A stretch of 33,212 bases of DNA from Acidobacteriota bacterium (GCA_024641545.1 JAHECW010000043.1:1-33212), one strand, 5' to 3'. Counted from the stretch's first letter, positions 15,600-24,668 are shown. Program-made: numbers and translations. The notes: generated by a model from the letters alone, not told the origin.

Positions 15600-17554
15600 G
15601 GGTTCCGAGACCGCTTCTTTCGCGCGCGCTGGTTGTCACCGTCATCTCCTCCATCCTGGCGGGGGCGTGCGGCGGCGGCCCGCCAAGGATGCCCGACGCT
15701 CGGCGTCTCGAGATGCTGGAGCGCGCCTGGCGGGCCCGGGACAACGACCCAGCCGGTGCGTGCGATCTCTTTGCCGCAGCCGGACCGGGACCCGTTCTCG
15801 AACACGCCCGTCTCCAGGCCTGGTACGACACCCTCCGCCGCGCCGGCGCCGACTCCGGCCGGTGGCGCGCGTTTCTCGATGCCCGGCCCCCTGCCGATCT
15901 CAGAGATCGCGCCTTCTTGGCCCTCGCCACCACCCTCAACGCCGAGGACGACCGCGATGGAGCCGTTGCGGTTCTCGTCGACGCGCCCGATTCGATTCGC
16001 CAGCCGGCCGATGTCGAGCTCCTGGATCTCGGCGATGAAGCGACCGCGGCGCGCGCTGCTTTCCGGCTTGCCCGCGAAGCCCCGCAGCGCCTCCGGTCCC
16101 ATTCTCCCGCCCTCGAACGCAGCGTTCTCGCGACCTTCTCCCACGGCGACTGGATGGTGCGCGCCGCTGCGTGGCGGTCGGCCGGCCTCGGTGCGCAAGG
16201 CGCCGCCGAGCTCCGGCGGCAGCGCAGGCAGGGAGAGGAAGAAAAGGAGAGGCGCATCGAGCTCGCACGCTGCGAGCTCGATGCCGGATCATCGACCCGG
16301 GCTCTGAACGCCCTCCCTGCGAGCGGCGAATCGGATCCTCTGGAACTCACCCTCAGGGCCGAAGCCCACCGGCGCCGCGCATGGGGTCGAATGCCGGATC
16401 ACGCGGCCTCGACGACCTTCCGCACCTGCCTCGAGGAGGCCCGGCGAGCGGCTGCCCGGGCCCGGGGTCCCAACCGGGACCAAGCGTTGACCCTCGTGCT
16501 CGAGTGCGGCACCGAAGCCGGTGAGCTCGCAGAGGCGCTCGCCGCCTGGCGCCAGCTCGAGAATTCGAGATGGGACGACCCGCGGCGAACCTGGTTGGGG
16601 CGGCGGCTCGGCATCGCGCTCGCTCGATCGGGAACGAAACCGGACGTCATCGACGGGATGGCGAGTGCGTTGCCGCTCCACACGCGCTGCCTTCACTTCT
16701 GGCGATCGGTCTCCGCCGCCGACACCGTCGGTCTTGCCGATCTCGCCGAGGTGGAGATCGCCGACATCTACGGGCGATGGGCGAGGAACCACACCGGTCT
16801 GGACCCTGCCTCGTTGCACTTCACCGCGGCCGATCCCGTCGGCACCGTGGATCCGTCCTTTTCGGTGGCCTGGCTCCTCGCCAACGCCGGTCCTTCCGAG
16901 GCCTCCGATGAGTGGCAGCGTCAGCTCGCGCAGTACCGTCCATCACGATCGGAAGCGCTCACGGCCGCTGTCCTGGCCGCCGACGCAGGACGGCTCAACA
17001 CCGCCATTCGGGACCTCCTCTCGGCGTTCCCGGGAATCGACACGGTCGCCATCGCCGAGATCCCGTCAGATGCCGCCCTTGCCTATCTGCCTTTACGCTG
17101 GTCCGAGCACATCTTGGCGGCCTCCCGCGAGACCGGCCTCGATCCCTGGCTCATCGCCGCCGTGGCGCGCCAGGAGAGCACTTTCGGCGCCCATGCCCGA
17201 TCACCGGCCGGTGCCCGCGGCGTACTGCAACTGCTTCCGTCGACCGCACGGCTCCACGCCCGCAGGCTGGGGCTCGGCGGGCAGCCGAACCTGGAAGACC
17301 CGGAGACCAACATCCGGCTCGGCGCCCACGAGCTCGCCTGGTTGATGCGCCGCTTCGGGGCGACGGAACCTGCCCTGGCCGCCTACAACGCCGGTGATCT
17401 CCGGGCACGGCGGTGGTGGAAGAGATGGCCTGAGCCCGAGATCTTCACCGAGTCGATCCCGATTCCGGAAACCTACAACTATGTCCGGCGGGTGGTCTTT
17501 CTCGCCGATGCCTATCGCCGAATCCACGCCGACGCATGGAGAACGACACCGTGA
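15596..17554 (+). CDS. Slt70-like soluble lytic murein transglycosylase, lipoprotein
   Basis: This 652-aa enzyme should cleave the MurNAc-GlcNAc bond of peptidoglycan with formation of 1,6-anhydro-MurNAc, in the periplasm. A signal of about 25 residues ends in LAGAC, a lipobox. The next ~480 residues are alpha-helical and Ala/Arg/Leu-rich, like the superhelical U-domain of Slt70. The C-terminal SLT domain has LIAAVARQESTFG (catalytic Glu527), RSPAGARGVLQLLPSTA, NIRLGAHELAWLM, LAAYNAGDLRARRWW and NYVRRV, so all family motifs are intact. The start is a GTG overlapping the preceding stop (GTGA). It overlaps the following yjbQ-like gene by 4 nt. The arrangement points to one operon of GAF protein, transglycosylase and YjbQ. 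Confidence 0.9.
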   Translation: MRVPRPLLSRALVVTVISSILAGACGGGPPRMPDARRLEMLERAWRARDNDPAGACDLFAAAGPGPVLEHARLQAWYDTLRRAGADSGRWRAFLDARPPADLRDRAFLALATTLNAEDDRDGAVAVLVDAPDSIRQPADVELLDLGDEATAARAAFRLAREAPQRLRSHSPALERSVLATFSHGDWMVRAAAWRSAGLGAQGAAELRRQRRQGEEEKERRIELARCELDAGSSTRALNALPASGESDPLELTLRAEAHRRRAWGRMPDHAASTTFRTCLEEARRAAARARGPNRDQALTLVLECGTEAGELAEALAAWRQLENSRWDDPRRTWLGRRLGIALARSGTKPDVIDGMASALPLHTRCLHFWRSVSAADTVGLADLAEVEIADIYGRWARNHTGLDPASLHFTAADPVGTVDPSFSVAWLLANAGPSEASDEWQRQLAQYRPSRSEALTAAVLAADAGRLNTAIRDLLSAFPGIDTVAIAEIPSDAALAYLPLRWSEHILAASRETGLDPWLIAAVARQESTFGAHARSPAGARGVLQLLPSTARLHARRLGLGGQPNLEDPETNIRLGAHELAWLMRRFGATEPALAAYNAGDLRARRWWKRWPEPEIFTESIPIPETYNYVRRVVFLADAYRRIHADAWRTTP

Positions 17555-17937
17555 AAGAGATCGCTGTCCGCACCGCCCAACACACTCAGCTCGTCAACAT
17601 CACATCGATGGTCGCCTCGGCGCTCGCCGATCTCGATCAGTCAGCCACGCTGTGCCATGTCTATGTACCGCACACGACCGCTGCGGTGGTGATCAACGAA
17701 GCCGCCGATCCCGACGTCGCCGCCGATCTCGCCGCCGCGTACCAGGCGATGGTCCCGAATGTTCCTTTCGCCCACGCCGAGGGCAACTCCCCCTCGCACC
17801 TCTTGGCCACCCTCCTGGGAAGTTCGGTGAGCATCCCGGTGGACAACGGCCGCCTCAAGCTCGGTATCTGGCAGGGCATCTACTTTGTTGAACTCGACGG
17901 GCCGAGAACCCGGCGGGTTTGGGTCAGCACCATATAG
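17551..17937 (+). CDS. yjbQ: YjbQ-family (UPF0047) secondary thiamine-phosphate synthase-like protein
   Basis: This 128-aa protein belongs to the YjbQ/UPF0047 family, some members of which have a weak thiamine-phosphate synthase activity; their true role is unclear. Family signatures are HTTAAVVINEAADPDV, the second histidine block HAEGNSPSHLLATLLG and the C-terminal GIWQGIYFVELDGPR. The GTG at 17551 is preferred because GGAG lies 9 nt upstream and it gives the GTGA overlap with the transglycosylase; an ATG at 17536 (133 aa) is possible. It is the last gene of the three-gene operon, with no strong terminator behind it. Confidence 0.88.
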   Translation: MKEIAVRTAQHTQLVNITSMVASALADLDQSATLCHVYVPHTTAAVVINEAADPDVAADLAAAYQAMVPNVPFAHAEGNSPSHLLATLLGSSVSIPVDNGRLKLGIWQGIYFVELDGPRTRRVWVSTI

Positions 17938-18270
17938 CCCGAGGTATCCACGAGCTGTCCGCTACGGCCGACGATGCGTCCGCGTCAGAAGTGTCGTCTC
18001 AGCTTGGGGTGCCCAACGCACCGACATCGACCCCTCGCCGCCCCAAGGTGTGGCAACCCACCCGACATCGGCGCCTCGCCGGCCTCGCGACGAAGCCGCG
18101 TGAGCACTTCGGCTCAGCCAGTTTTCCTGAGGAGTTATCACAAGTCATTCTCACCACGCAACTTGCCTGATTGGTTATACGGTCAACAATAGAAGCATTA
18201 CAAAATAAACGACTTATCTCTTGACAATAACCGAGAAGCCCGCACAATGGAATGTGTGGAGGTCAGAATC
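17938..18270 (+). other. 333-nt spacer upstream of the multihaem cytochrome
   Basis: The left half is GC-rich and contains an imperfect direct repeat (CCGACATCG...CTCGCC near 18020 and 18062). A weak hairpin (TGAGC/GCTCA, 18101-18116) is followed by GTTTTCC and may end the upstream operon. The right half (18120-18250) is unusually AT-rich for this window and contains the cytochrome promoter (18221-18248). No gene is seen. Confidence 0.5.
18221..18248 (+). promoter_or_regulatory. Promoter of the multihaem cytochrome gene
   Basis: A perfect -35 TTGACA (18221-18226), a 16-nt spacer and CACAAT (18243-18248, 4 of 6) lie in an AT-rich stretch that could serve as UP element. The -10 overlaps an upstream ATG at 18247, so the ATG at 18271 with its GGAGG is the real start. 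Confidence 0.55.
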
Positions 18271-20361
18271 ATGGTAATATTGAGACGCGTTCTACGCTCT
18301 CTTGAAAACAGGCGAAACCGGTGGTTTGCGATCGCGGTGTTGTGCGCGGCGGTCATTGCGGGAGCGGGTGAAGCCACCGCCCAAGAAGCGGAAGAATACG
18401 AGCCCATCGACAGCTCGGTCTGCGGCGACTGCCATGACTCCAGCGACCACGGCTCGTCGTTCGAGATCGATCTCAAGAACTCGGTGCACGAAGGACTCGA
18501 CTGCCTCGACTGCCACGCCGACCGCGGTACCGCACCGCACCGGAAGCTCGAGGAGCCGTTCTACCCCGGCTGCCAGGGTTGCCGCACCTGCCACGAAGAG
18601 GCTTCCGGGGAATACATCTCGCACGGCCGCGCGAACCTCGGATCCTGCGAGGACATGCCGCACTGCTCGGACTGCCACGGCGCCCATGACATCCTGCCGT
18701 CAACCGCGCAACGGTCGTCGGTCCACCCCACCAACCTGCCGGCGACGTGCGGCAAGTGCCACGAGAACCTCGACATCACCACCAAGTACGACATCCTCAT
18801 CGACCACCCGATCCAAATCTACTCACGCTCGGTTCACGGCAAGGCCACCAAGGGCGGGGTGTATGTCGCCGCGAGCTGCAACGACTGCCACTCATCGGGC
18901 GGCAGCGCGCACAAGATCATGTCGCCGGGATCGCCGGACTCGAGCATCAACCACTTCAACATCCCGTCCACCTGCGGCAAGTGCCACAAGGGGATCGAGG
19001 CCGATTTCTGGGAGGGCATCCACGGCCAGTTGGTCGCCCGGGGTGAAACCGATGCACCGGTGTGCACCGACTGCCACGGTGAGCACGGCATCCTCTCGCC
19101 CGACGATCCTCTGTCGCCGGTCTCGGGCTCCAAGGTCGCCGAGATGACCTGCTCGCCATGCCACGAGTCGGCGGTGCTCAACGAGAAGTACGACATCAAG
19201 ACCGGCCGTCTGACAACCTTCATCGACTCCTACCACGGGCTCAAATCCAAGGCCGGCGACACCCACGTCGCCAACTGCGCCTCGTGTCACGGCGTGCACC
19301 GAATCCTGCCCAGCTCCGATCCGACCTCCACCGTCAACCCGGCCAACCTGCGGGCGACCTGCGGCGAGTGCCACCCCAATATCTCCGAGAAGATCGCCCT
19401 GACGCCGATCCACGGCTTCGGCGGCCAGGGCCTGCGCACGCCGGCTGCCGACGTGATCGAGAAGATCTACATCGTCGCGATCACGGTGATCATCGGTCTG
19501 ATGATCCTGCACTGGCTCATCGACCTCATCCGACACATGGTCAACATCACCTCGAGTCGTCCGCAGATTCTCCGCATGCACATCGACGAGGTCGTCCAAC
19601 ACGCACTGCTTGCGTTCACCTTCATCACGCTCACCGTTTCCGGGTTCGCTCTGCGCTATGACCAGGGATTCATGGCGCGCTTCTTTTTCGGTTGGGAGGG
19701 AGGCTTCCAGGTCCGCGGGATCGTCCACCGCGCGGCGGCCGTCGCATTCATGGGAACCACTCTCTGGCACATCATGTTCCTCTTTTCGCCGCGCGGGCGC
19801 CGGTTCGCCAAGAACATGCTGCCGATCCCGCGCGACTTCCAGTTCTTCCTCCAACGGATGCTCTACAACCTCGGCATGCGGCCGCGCTGGGAGTGCATCC
19901 AGCGTTTCAACTACGTGGAAAAAGCGGAGTACTGGGGGCTGGTCTGGGGCACCATAGTGATGGTCAGCACGGGACTCATGCTGTGGTTCGACAACTGGTT
20001 CATCCAGTTCCTCCCCAAGGGCGTCCTCGACATCGCGTTGGTCATCCACTTCTGGGAGGCCTGGCTCGCGGCGCTGACGATCTTTGTCTGGCATTTCTAC
20101 TCGGTGATCTTCCACCCCCACGTCTACCCCATGAACCCGAGCTGGATCACCGGTCACATGCCCGAGGACATGTACAAACACGAGCACCCGGGCTACTTCG
20201 AGGAGGCACGGCGCGAGACCGAGAAGGTCATCGAGAAGCGCATCGAACGGATGCGTCGCCACAACCAGGACCCCAACGTCGTCAGCGGGGTCGAGACCTC
20301 TCACCCGAGCGAACCGACGACCGGTGCCGGGACGCGAGAATCAAAGGGCGACGACCAGTGA
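18271..20361 (+). CDS. Eleven-haem c-type cytochrome fused to b-type membrane cytochrome (CbcL-like)
   Basis: The 696-aa product has an N-terminal signal or anchor (about 17-40, ending ATAQ). Its periplasmic domain has eleven CxxCH haem c sites between residues 51 and 368. After that come about five transmembrane helices (about 395-625) with histidines placed for haem b, for example VVQHALL, GIVHRAA, LWHIMF, VIHFWEA and FVWHFYSVIFHPH. This resembles the HydC/FdnI/cytochrome b561 type and the domain order of Geobacter CbcL, an inner-membrane menaquinol oxidase for extracellular electron transfer. The likely role is to take electrons from quinol and pass them to periplasmic acceptors; this is inference by architecture. 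The soluble C-terminus is cytoplasmic and highly charged. The ATG is chosen by GGAGG 8 nt upstream. It appears to be transcribed alone. Confidence 0.85.
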   Translation: MVILRRVLRSLENRRNRWFAIAVLCAAVIAGAGEATAQEAEEYEPIDSSVCGDCHDSSDHGSSFEIDLKNSVHEGLDCLDCHADRGTAPHRKLEEPFYPGCQGCRTCHEEASGEYISHGRANLGSCEDMPHCSDCHGAHDILPSTAQRSSVHPTNLPATCGKCHENLDITTKYDILIDHPIQIYSRSVHGKATKGGVYVAASCNDCHSSGGSAHKIMSPGSPDSSINHFNIPSTCGKCHKGIEADFWEGIHGQLVARGETDAPVCTDCHGEHGILSPDDPLSPVSGSKVAEMTCSPCHESAVLNEKYDIKTGRLTTFIDSYHGLKSKAGDTHVANCASCHGVHRILPSSDPTSTVNPANLRATCGECHPNISEKIALTPIHGFGGQGLRTPAADVIEKIYIVAITVIIGLMILHWLIDLIRHMVNITSSRPQILRMHIDEVVQHALLAFTFITLTVSGFALRYDQGFMARFFFGWEGGFQVRGIVHRAAAVAFMGTTLWHIMFLFSPRGRRFAKNMLPIPRDFQFFLQRMLYNLGMRPRWECIQRFNYVEKAEYWGLVWGTIVMVSTGLMLWFDNWFIQFLPKGVLDIALVIHFWEAWLAALTIFVWHFYSVIFHPHVYPMNPSWITGHMPEDMYKHEHPGYFEEARRETEKVIEKRIERMRRHNQDPNVVSGVETSHPSEPTTGAGTRESKGDDQ

Positions 20362-20377
20362 GATCGAGCCGCCCCCG

Positions 20378-20420
20378 CCTCCCGCCGTTGAATCACCCGG
20401 GCCCGGCCTCCGGCGGGAGG
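20378..20420 (+). terminator. Hairpin behind the cytochrome gene, terminator-like
   Basis: A perfect 10-bp inverted repeat (CCTCCCGCCG / CGGCGGGAGG) with a 23-nt loop that itself contains the palindrome CCGGGCCCGG lies 17 nt beyond the stop. No T-run follows. It probably ends or stabilises the transcript. Confidence 0.5.
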
Positions 20421-20534
20421 ATGAGAATCAATTCAGATCGTGTATTGAGATTTCTTACTAATGGTATAGTTCTAGACTGGAACGAAAACCGAACCTTCGT
20501 TCGGTAAAAATTCACTCGTGTCAGGGAGGTTGGG

Positions 20535-23261
20535 ATGGCATCTTCAGGAAAAGTGCGGCCTGCACACAGCATCGGAACAATCATCATTGCGCTTCTTTTG
20601 GTCACTACCGTCCCGGTTCTGGCGGCGGATGGACCGGAGGCCCGGGACGATGCGCAGCCGCTCACCATCGAAGCCCACGAGATCCTCCCGGCGGGCGCAC
20701 TGACCTCTTCGCCCGCAATCAAGACCACCACCAACGCCACCCTGCTGAGCGACGGCTTCGAAGGGTCGTTCCCCGGCGCCACGTGGCAGCTCTATCACGA
20801 CGCCGCGGGCGCCGATGTCGCCTGGGGCAAGAGCAGCTACCGGAAGAGTGCGGGGACCTACAGCATCTGGTGCGCGGCCGGCGGCAGTGCCTCACCTGGT
20901 CAGGGCGGAAGCGTCCCGGTGTTCACCAACACCTGGGCCATCGCCGGGCCGTTCGATCTTTCAGGCGCATCGTCGGGCGAGCTCAAGTTCGACTACTGGC
21001 TTGCCACCGAGGCCTCCTACGACAACTTCAAGTGGCTGGCATCCACCAACGGGACCAACTTCTCGGGGCTCCAGACCTCGGCCAACACCAGCGGGTTCCA
21101 GACCCTGACCCAGGATCTCTCGGACTGGGGCAGCGCCGGCAACCTCCTCGGTCAGTCCCAGGTCTGGATCGCGTTCATCTACCAGTCCGATGAAAGCAAC
21201 ACCTTCGAAGGGGCGTATGTCGACCAGGTCAGCCTGATCACCAACGCCGGCGGCGGCAGCAACTGCGGCACCTATGTTCTGACCGAGGACAACGACAACA
21301 ACTCCTACACCGGCTCTCCCGACGGCGACTGGGGCTACTGTCTCTACAACAACGACGCCAAACACCCCATCGAGTTCAGCTTCAACGTCGACGAGTCGAG
21401 CATCACGTCGGCACAGCTCCTCTTGCTCTGCCACGACGTCGACCAGTACACCACCCCGGGCAACCCGGAGATCGACAAGGTGTATGTCAACAACACCTAC
21501 ATCGGTGATCTCACCGGCGCCAACGACGAGGACTCGACAACCATCTTCACCGTTCCGGTCGGCAACCTCACGACCGGAAAAAACCGGGTGCGAATCGATG
21601 TCAACCAGGGGTCGGCCTCGGTGCCCACCGACTGGTGCGTCGAAATCAAGCAGGCCCAGCTCATCATCAACGGCGGCTGCACCGGTCAGGCGAGCTGCCG
21701 GTCCGTGACCACCAACACCAGCAGCTATGCGCCGGGCGCCACGGTGGCCGTCACCTACGAAGTCGACACCACCGCGACCTCGCAGCAGATTCGCGTCGAG
21801 TCGAACCTGGTGAACCCGGACGGCGTCATCGTCGCCGGCACCGAGCGGAACTACACGACCAACGGCTCCGCCAATGATCCGCAAACCGTCAACCTCGCCC
21901 TGCCGGGCACCGCCGTCGCCGGCACCTACAAGGCCCAGATCCTGATTTTCGACACCGCCTCGGGTCGCCTCGAGTCGTCCTGTGAGGCGACCTTCACGGT
22001 CACCGGCGGCGGCGGCGGTTGTGACGTCACCTGCAGCGCCTCGTTCCCCACCACCGCCCAGGTCGGCCAGACGGTCAGCTTCACCAGCTCAGCCACCGGG
22101 AGCGGCAACTGCGGCACCCTCGAGTACTTCTGGTACCCCGAGCAGGGCTACAGCACGGTGACGGTCTTCGGTCGCAACGGAACCTGGGTCTACGATGAAC
22201 CCGGAACCTACACCTGGCTCTACGTCGTCATCGGCGACAACGGCGGCCGTTGCGAGCGCACCGGCACCATCACCGTCACCGGCGGCGGCAGCGGCTGCAC
22301 CATGACCTGCAACGCGTCGGTCCCGGCCACCGCCCAGGTCGGCCAGACCGTCAACCTCAACGGCTCAGTCAATGTCAGCGGCAACTGCGGCACCGTCGAG
22401 TACTTCTGGTTCCCCGAGCAGGACTACAGCACCGCGACGATCTTCGACCGCAACGCGACCTGGGTCTACAACACCGCCGGCACCTACAACTGGCTGTTTT
22501 CCGCGGTCGCGCAGAACGGCCAGTGCGAGAAGCGCGGCACCATCAACGTCACCGGCGGCGGCGGCGGCTCGAACGTCATCTGGATACCGGTGGCGAGCCG
22601 GGCCAACGGCGCCAACAACAGCACCTGGGTGACGGATCTCGGCATCTTCAACCCGGGAACCGTCGCGGTCACGGTCACGATCAAGATCTGGGTCACCACC
22701 GGAGTCATCACCAAGACGGTCAACGTCAACGCCGGCGGTCAGATCATCATCACCGACGTGATCGGGTGGTTCAACCCGGGTCTCTTCACCTCGGCCGCGA
22801 TTTCCATCATTTCGAGCCAGACCCTGATCATCACTTCTCGAACCTACAACCAGATCGCAGGCGGGGTCATCTGCTTCCCGAGGGGAACCCTCGGCCAGGG
22901 TCTCAACGGCTTCCTCACCGGCAACGGAATGTCGGCGGGGCAGTCGGGTTGGATACCCAATCTCGTCGAAAACAGCTCCTTCCGATCCAACATCGGCTAC
23001 ACCAACACCGGTACGACCAACGCAAGCCTGACCGTCCGGCTCTACAACGGCAACGGTAACCTGCTCGGGAGCTACAACGTCGCCCTGAGTCCCGGACAGT
23101 GGAAGCAGACAAACCAACCGTTCCGCAGCATGCCCGGCTTCGTCCGGCTCGACGCCGGCTCGGCGAAGATCACCGTCAACAGCGGCAGCGGCATCGTCGT
23201 CTACGGTTCGGTGATCGACAACATCACCAACGATCCGACGACGATTCCGTTCTATCGGTAA
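20535..23261 (+). CDS. Large secreted protein with tandem PKD-like domains and C-terminal beta-sandwich
   Basis: The function is not recognised. The 908-aa protein has a Sec signal peptide (hydrophobic 14-29, cleavage near VLAA). An N-terminal region (about 70-235) resembles a MAM/jelly-roll type carbohydrate or adhesion module: it contains DGFEGSFPG, later ending AYVDQVSLIT. A second beta-rich region (about 240-380) follows, then an Ig-like segment (390-490). Next are two near-identical 92-residue PKD-like repeats (496-587 and 588-679), each with paired Cys and the block FPEQxYSTxTxFxRNxTWVY. The C-terminal 230 residues begin WIPVASRANGANNSTWVTDLG and are of a kind common in secreted proteins of Acidobacteriota (recognition by memory). 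GGGAGG precedes the ATG, and a strong terminator follows the stop. Confidence 0.8.
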   Translation: MASSGKVRPAHSIGTIIIALLLVTTVPVLAADGPEARDDAQPLTIEAHEILPAGALTSSPAIKTTTNATLLSDGFEGSFPGATWQLYHDAAGADVAWGKSSYRKSAGTYSIWCAAGGSASPGQGGSVPVFTNTWAIAGPFDLSGASSGELKFDYWLATEASYDNFKWLASTNGTNFSGLQTSANTSGFQTLTQDLSDWGSAGNLLGQSQVWIAFIYQSDESNTFEGAYVDQVSLITNAGGGSNCGTYVLTEDNDNNSYTGSPDGDWGYCLYNNDAKHPIEFSFNVDESSITSAQLLLLCHDVDQYTTPGNPEIDKVYVNNTYIGDLTGANDEDSTTIFTVPVGNLTTGKNRVRIDVNQGSASVPTDWCVEIKQAQLIINGGCTGQASCRSVTTNTSSYAPGATVAVTYEVDTTATSQQIRVESNLVNPDGVIVAGTERNYTTNGSANDPQTVNLALPGTAVAGTYKAQILIFDTASGRLESSCEATFTVTGGGGGCDVTCSASFPTTAQVGQTVSFTSSATGSGNCGTLEYFWYPEQGYSTVTVFGRNGTWVYDEPGTYTWLYVVIGDNGGRCERTGTITVTGGGSGCTMTCNASVPATAQVGQTVNLNGSVNVSGNCGTVEYFWFPEQDYSTATIFDRNATWVYNTAGTYNWLFSAVAQNGQCEKRGTINVTGGGGGSNVIWIPVASRANGANNSTWVTDLGIFNPGTVAVTVTIKIWVTTGVITKTVNVNAGGQIIITDVIGWFNPGLFTSAAISIISSQTLIITSRTYNQIAGGVICFPRGTLGQGLNGFLTGNGMSAGQSGWIPNLVENSSFRSNIGYTNTGTTNASLTVRLYNGNGNLLGSYNVALSPGQWKQTNQPFRSMPGFVRLDAGSAKITVNSGSGIVVYGSVIDNITNDPTTIPFYR
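22020..22571 (+). repeat. Tandem 276-bp coding repeat (two PKD-like units)
   Basis: Two adjacent units, 22020-22295 and 22296-22571, encode parallel sequences with the same cysteine pattern, an identical TAQVGQTV block and glycine-rich ends. The period is 92 codons. Divergence at many positions shows an old duplication. Confidence 0.75.
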
Positions 23262-23285
23262 TCGACACTCACCCCCTGAGTTCCA

Positions 23286-23316
23286 CGGCACCCGGCATCG
23301 CGCCGGGTGCCGTTTT
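23286..23316 (+). terminator. Rho-independent terminator of the secreted-protein gene
   Basis: An 11-bp perfect GC stem (23286-23296 / 23302-23312, CGGCACCCGGC) with a 5-nt loop is followed directly by TTTT. It lies 24 nt behind the stop codon at 23261. Confidence 0.85.
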
Positions 23317-23477
23317 CTCGCTCGTCGGCGGCACACCGAAGATGCCGTAGCGGGGATCCGACAGAGCGGCGGGATCAACCTCCGTCATTTCTGGCACTCA
23401 ATTTGCTCTGTACCGTTTCTGCCCGGATTTCGGGTCGGAAGTGAGTGAAAATGGTACACATCTGGTCGGAATGACTC

Positions 23478-24656
23478 ATGAACCTGGACATTGTCTCCTC
23501 CCTCATCTCCCTCGGCGCCCTGACGACGGTGATGGGGCTGTGGATGCTCGCCGCGAGCTTTGCGCGGGGTGAGGCCAACTCGGACCAGCTGAGGATCTGG
23601 GGGCTCTCGTGCCTCGTCTTCGGGATCGCCTACGTCCTGTTCGCAAATCGAAACCACATCCCCATCTTCTGGTCGCTGGTCGTCGGCAATCTCCTCTACG
23701 CACTGGGATACGGCGGCTTCGGGTTGGCGATCGCGCGCCTGCTCAAACGGCGCTTTCCTTATCGGATCGTTCTCGGCGGCGTCCTTCTCTGCACCCTCGG
23801 CCTCTACATCACGGAGGTGGTCCGGGGTCAATCATCCTGGCGAGTCCTCATCCTGGCAACGGTGACCATCGTTCCTTGGACGGTCTCGTTCGTCCAGTGC
23901 TCACAGCAGCGGCAACGCAGACCCGCACCCCACATCCTGGCCATGAGCCTGGCCTTCCTGGCGATGATCCTCGTGTCGTTCTTCCGGGTCGCCAACGCCG
24001 CCTACCACGGCAACTTCGGTTACAGCGGGCTCCCCACCGGACCCGGGTACCTCTTCGGCAGCCATGTTCTGCTCATCTCGCCGGCGCTTCTCACCGTCGG
24101 CTTCTTTCTCCTCTGCGCCGAACAAACCCAGGAGGAGATCAGACGGCTCGCCGACACCGACCCTCTGACCGGCATCTTCAATCGTCGTTCGGTGGTTCTG
24201 ATGGCGGCCAACCGACTGGCTTCAGCAAAGCGGCGCAGAGAGGATTTCGCCTGCGTCACGGTTGATCTCGATGACCTCAAGGCGATCAACGATTCTTACG
24301 GCCACGCAGCCGGTGACCAGGCGCTCATGCACCTCGCCTCCATCGTGGGTGGGCTGGTGCGGGCCGAGGACGTCTTCGGCCGCCTCGGCGGGGACGAGTT
24401 CGTGGTCTTCATGCCCTTTGCCGACCACGACGGGGCGACCCGGCTGGCGGAGCGCTTCCGCGACGCCATCGCGCGCCGGCCCCTTGTCTTCGAAGGCACT
24501 GAACTGACCATCACCGCCTCCTTCGGCGTTGCCCGCCTGCGCGACTCCGACGAGTCTCCCCTCGATCTCTTCAACCGTGCCGACCAGGCCATGTACGGCG
24601 CCAAGGGTCGGGGCGGCAACACGGTCACGATCGAGGAGATCAAACCCCGGCCGTAG
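23478..24656 (+). CDS. Membrane diguanylate cyclase (GGDEF domain)
   Basis: The 392-aa product makes cyclic di-GMP from two GTP. The first ~215 residues hold about seven hydrophobic helices, a membrane sensor module of unknown ligand. The GGDEF domain starts at ADTDPLTGIFNRR and contains VDLDDLKAINDSYGHAAGDQAL. The active-site motif GGDEF is at 304-308. RAED at 295-298 lies five residues ahead of it, so the inhibitory I-site RxxD is intact and product feedback inhibition is likely. No EAL domain is fused. The ribosome site is weak (GGAATGACTC before the ATG). It is preceded by the terminator at 23286 and a 160-nt spacer, so is its own unit. Confidence 0.92.
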   Translation: MNLDIVSSLISLGALTTVMGLWMLAASFARGEANSDQLRIWGLSCLVFGIAYVLFANRNHIPIFWSLVVGNLLYALGYGGFGLAIARLLKRRFPYRIVLGGVLLCTLGLYITEVVRGQSSWRVLILATVTIVPWTVSFVQCSQQRQRRPAPHILAMSLAFLAMILVSFFRVANAAYHGNFGYSGLPTGPGYLFGSHVLLISPALLTVGFFLLCAEQTQEEIRRLADTDPLTGIFNRRSVVLMAANRLASAKRRREDFACVTVDLDDLKAINDSYGHAAGDQALMHLASIVGGLVRAEDVFGRLGGDEFVVFMPFADHDGATRLAERFRDAIARRPLVFEGTELTITASFGVARLRDSDESPLDLFNRADQAMYGAKGRGGNTVTIEEIKPRP

Positions 24657-24668
24657 TCCCGACCCCTC

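Noticed and set aside
18892-20304. 470-codon minus-strand frame opposite the multihaem cytochrome
   Set aside because: No motif; Val/Asp/His-rich mirror of the cytochrome frame.
23408-23456. Inverted repeat TGTACC/GGTACA upstream of the GGDEF gene as an operator
   Set aside because: Six-base arms separated by more than 35 nt are expected by chance.
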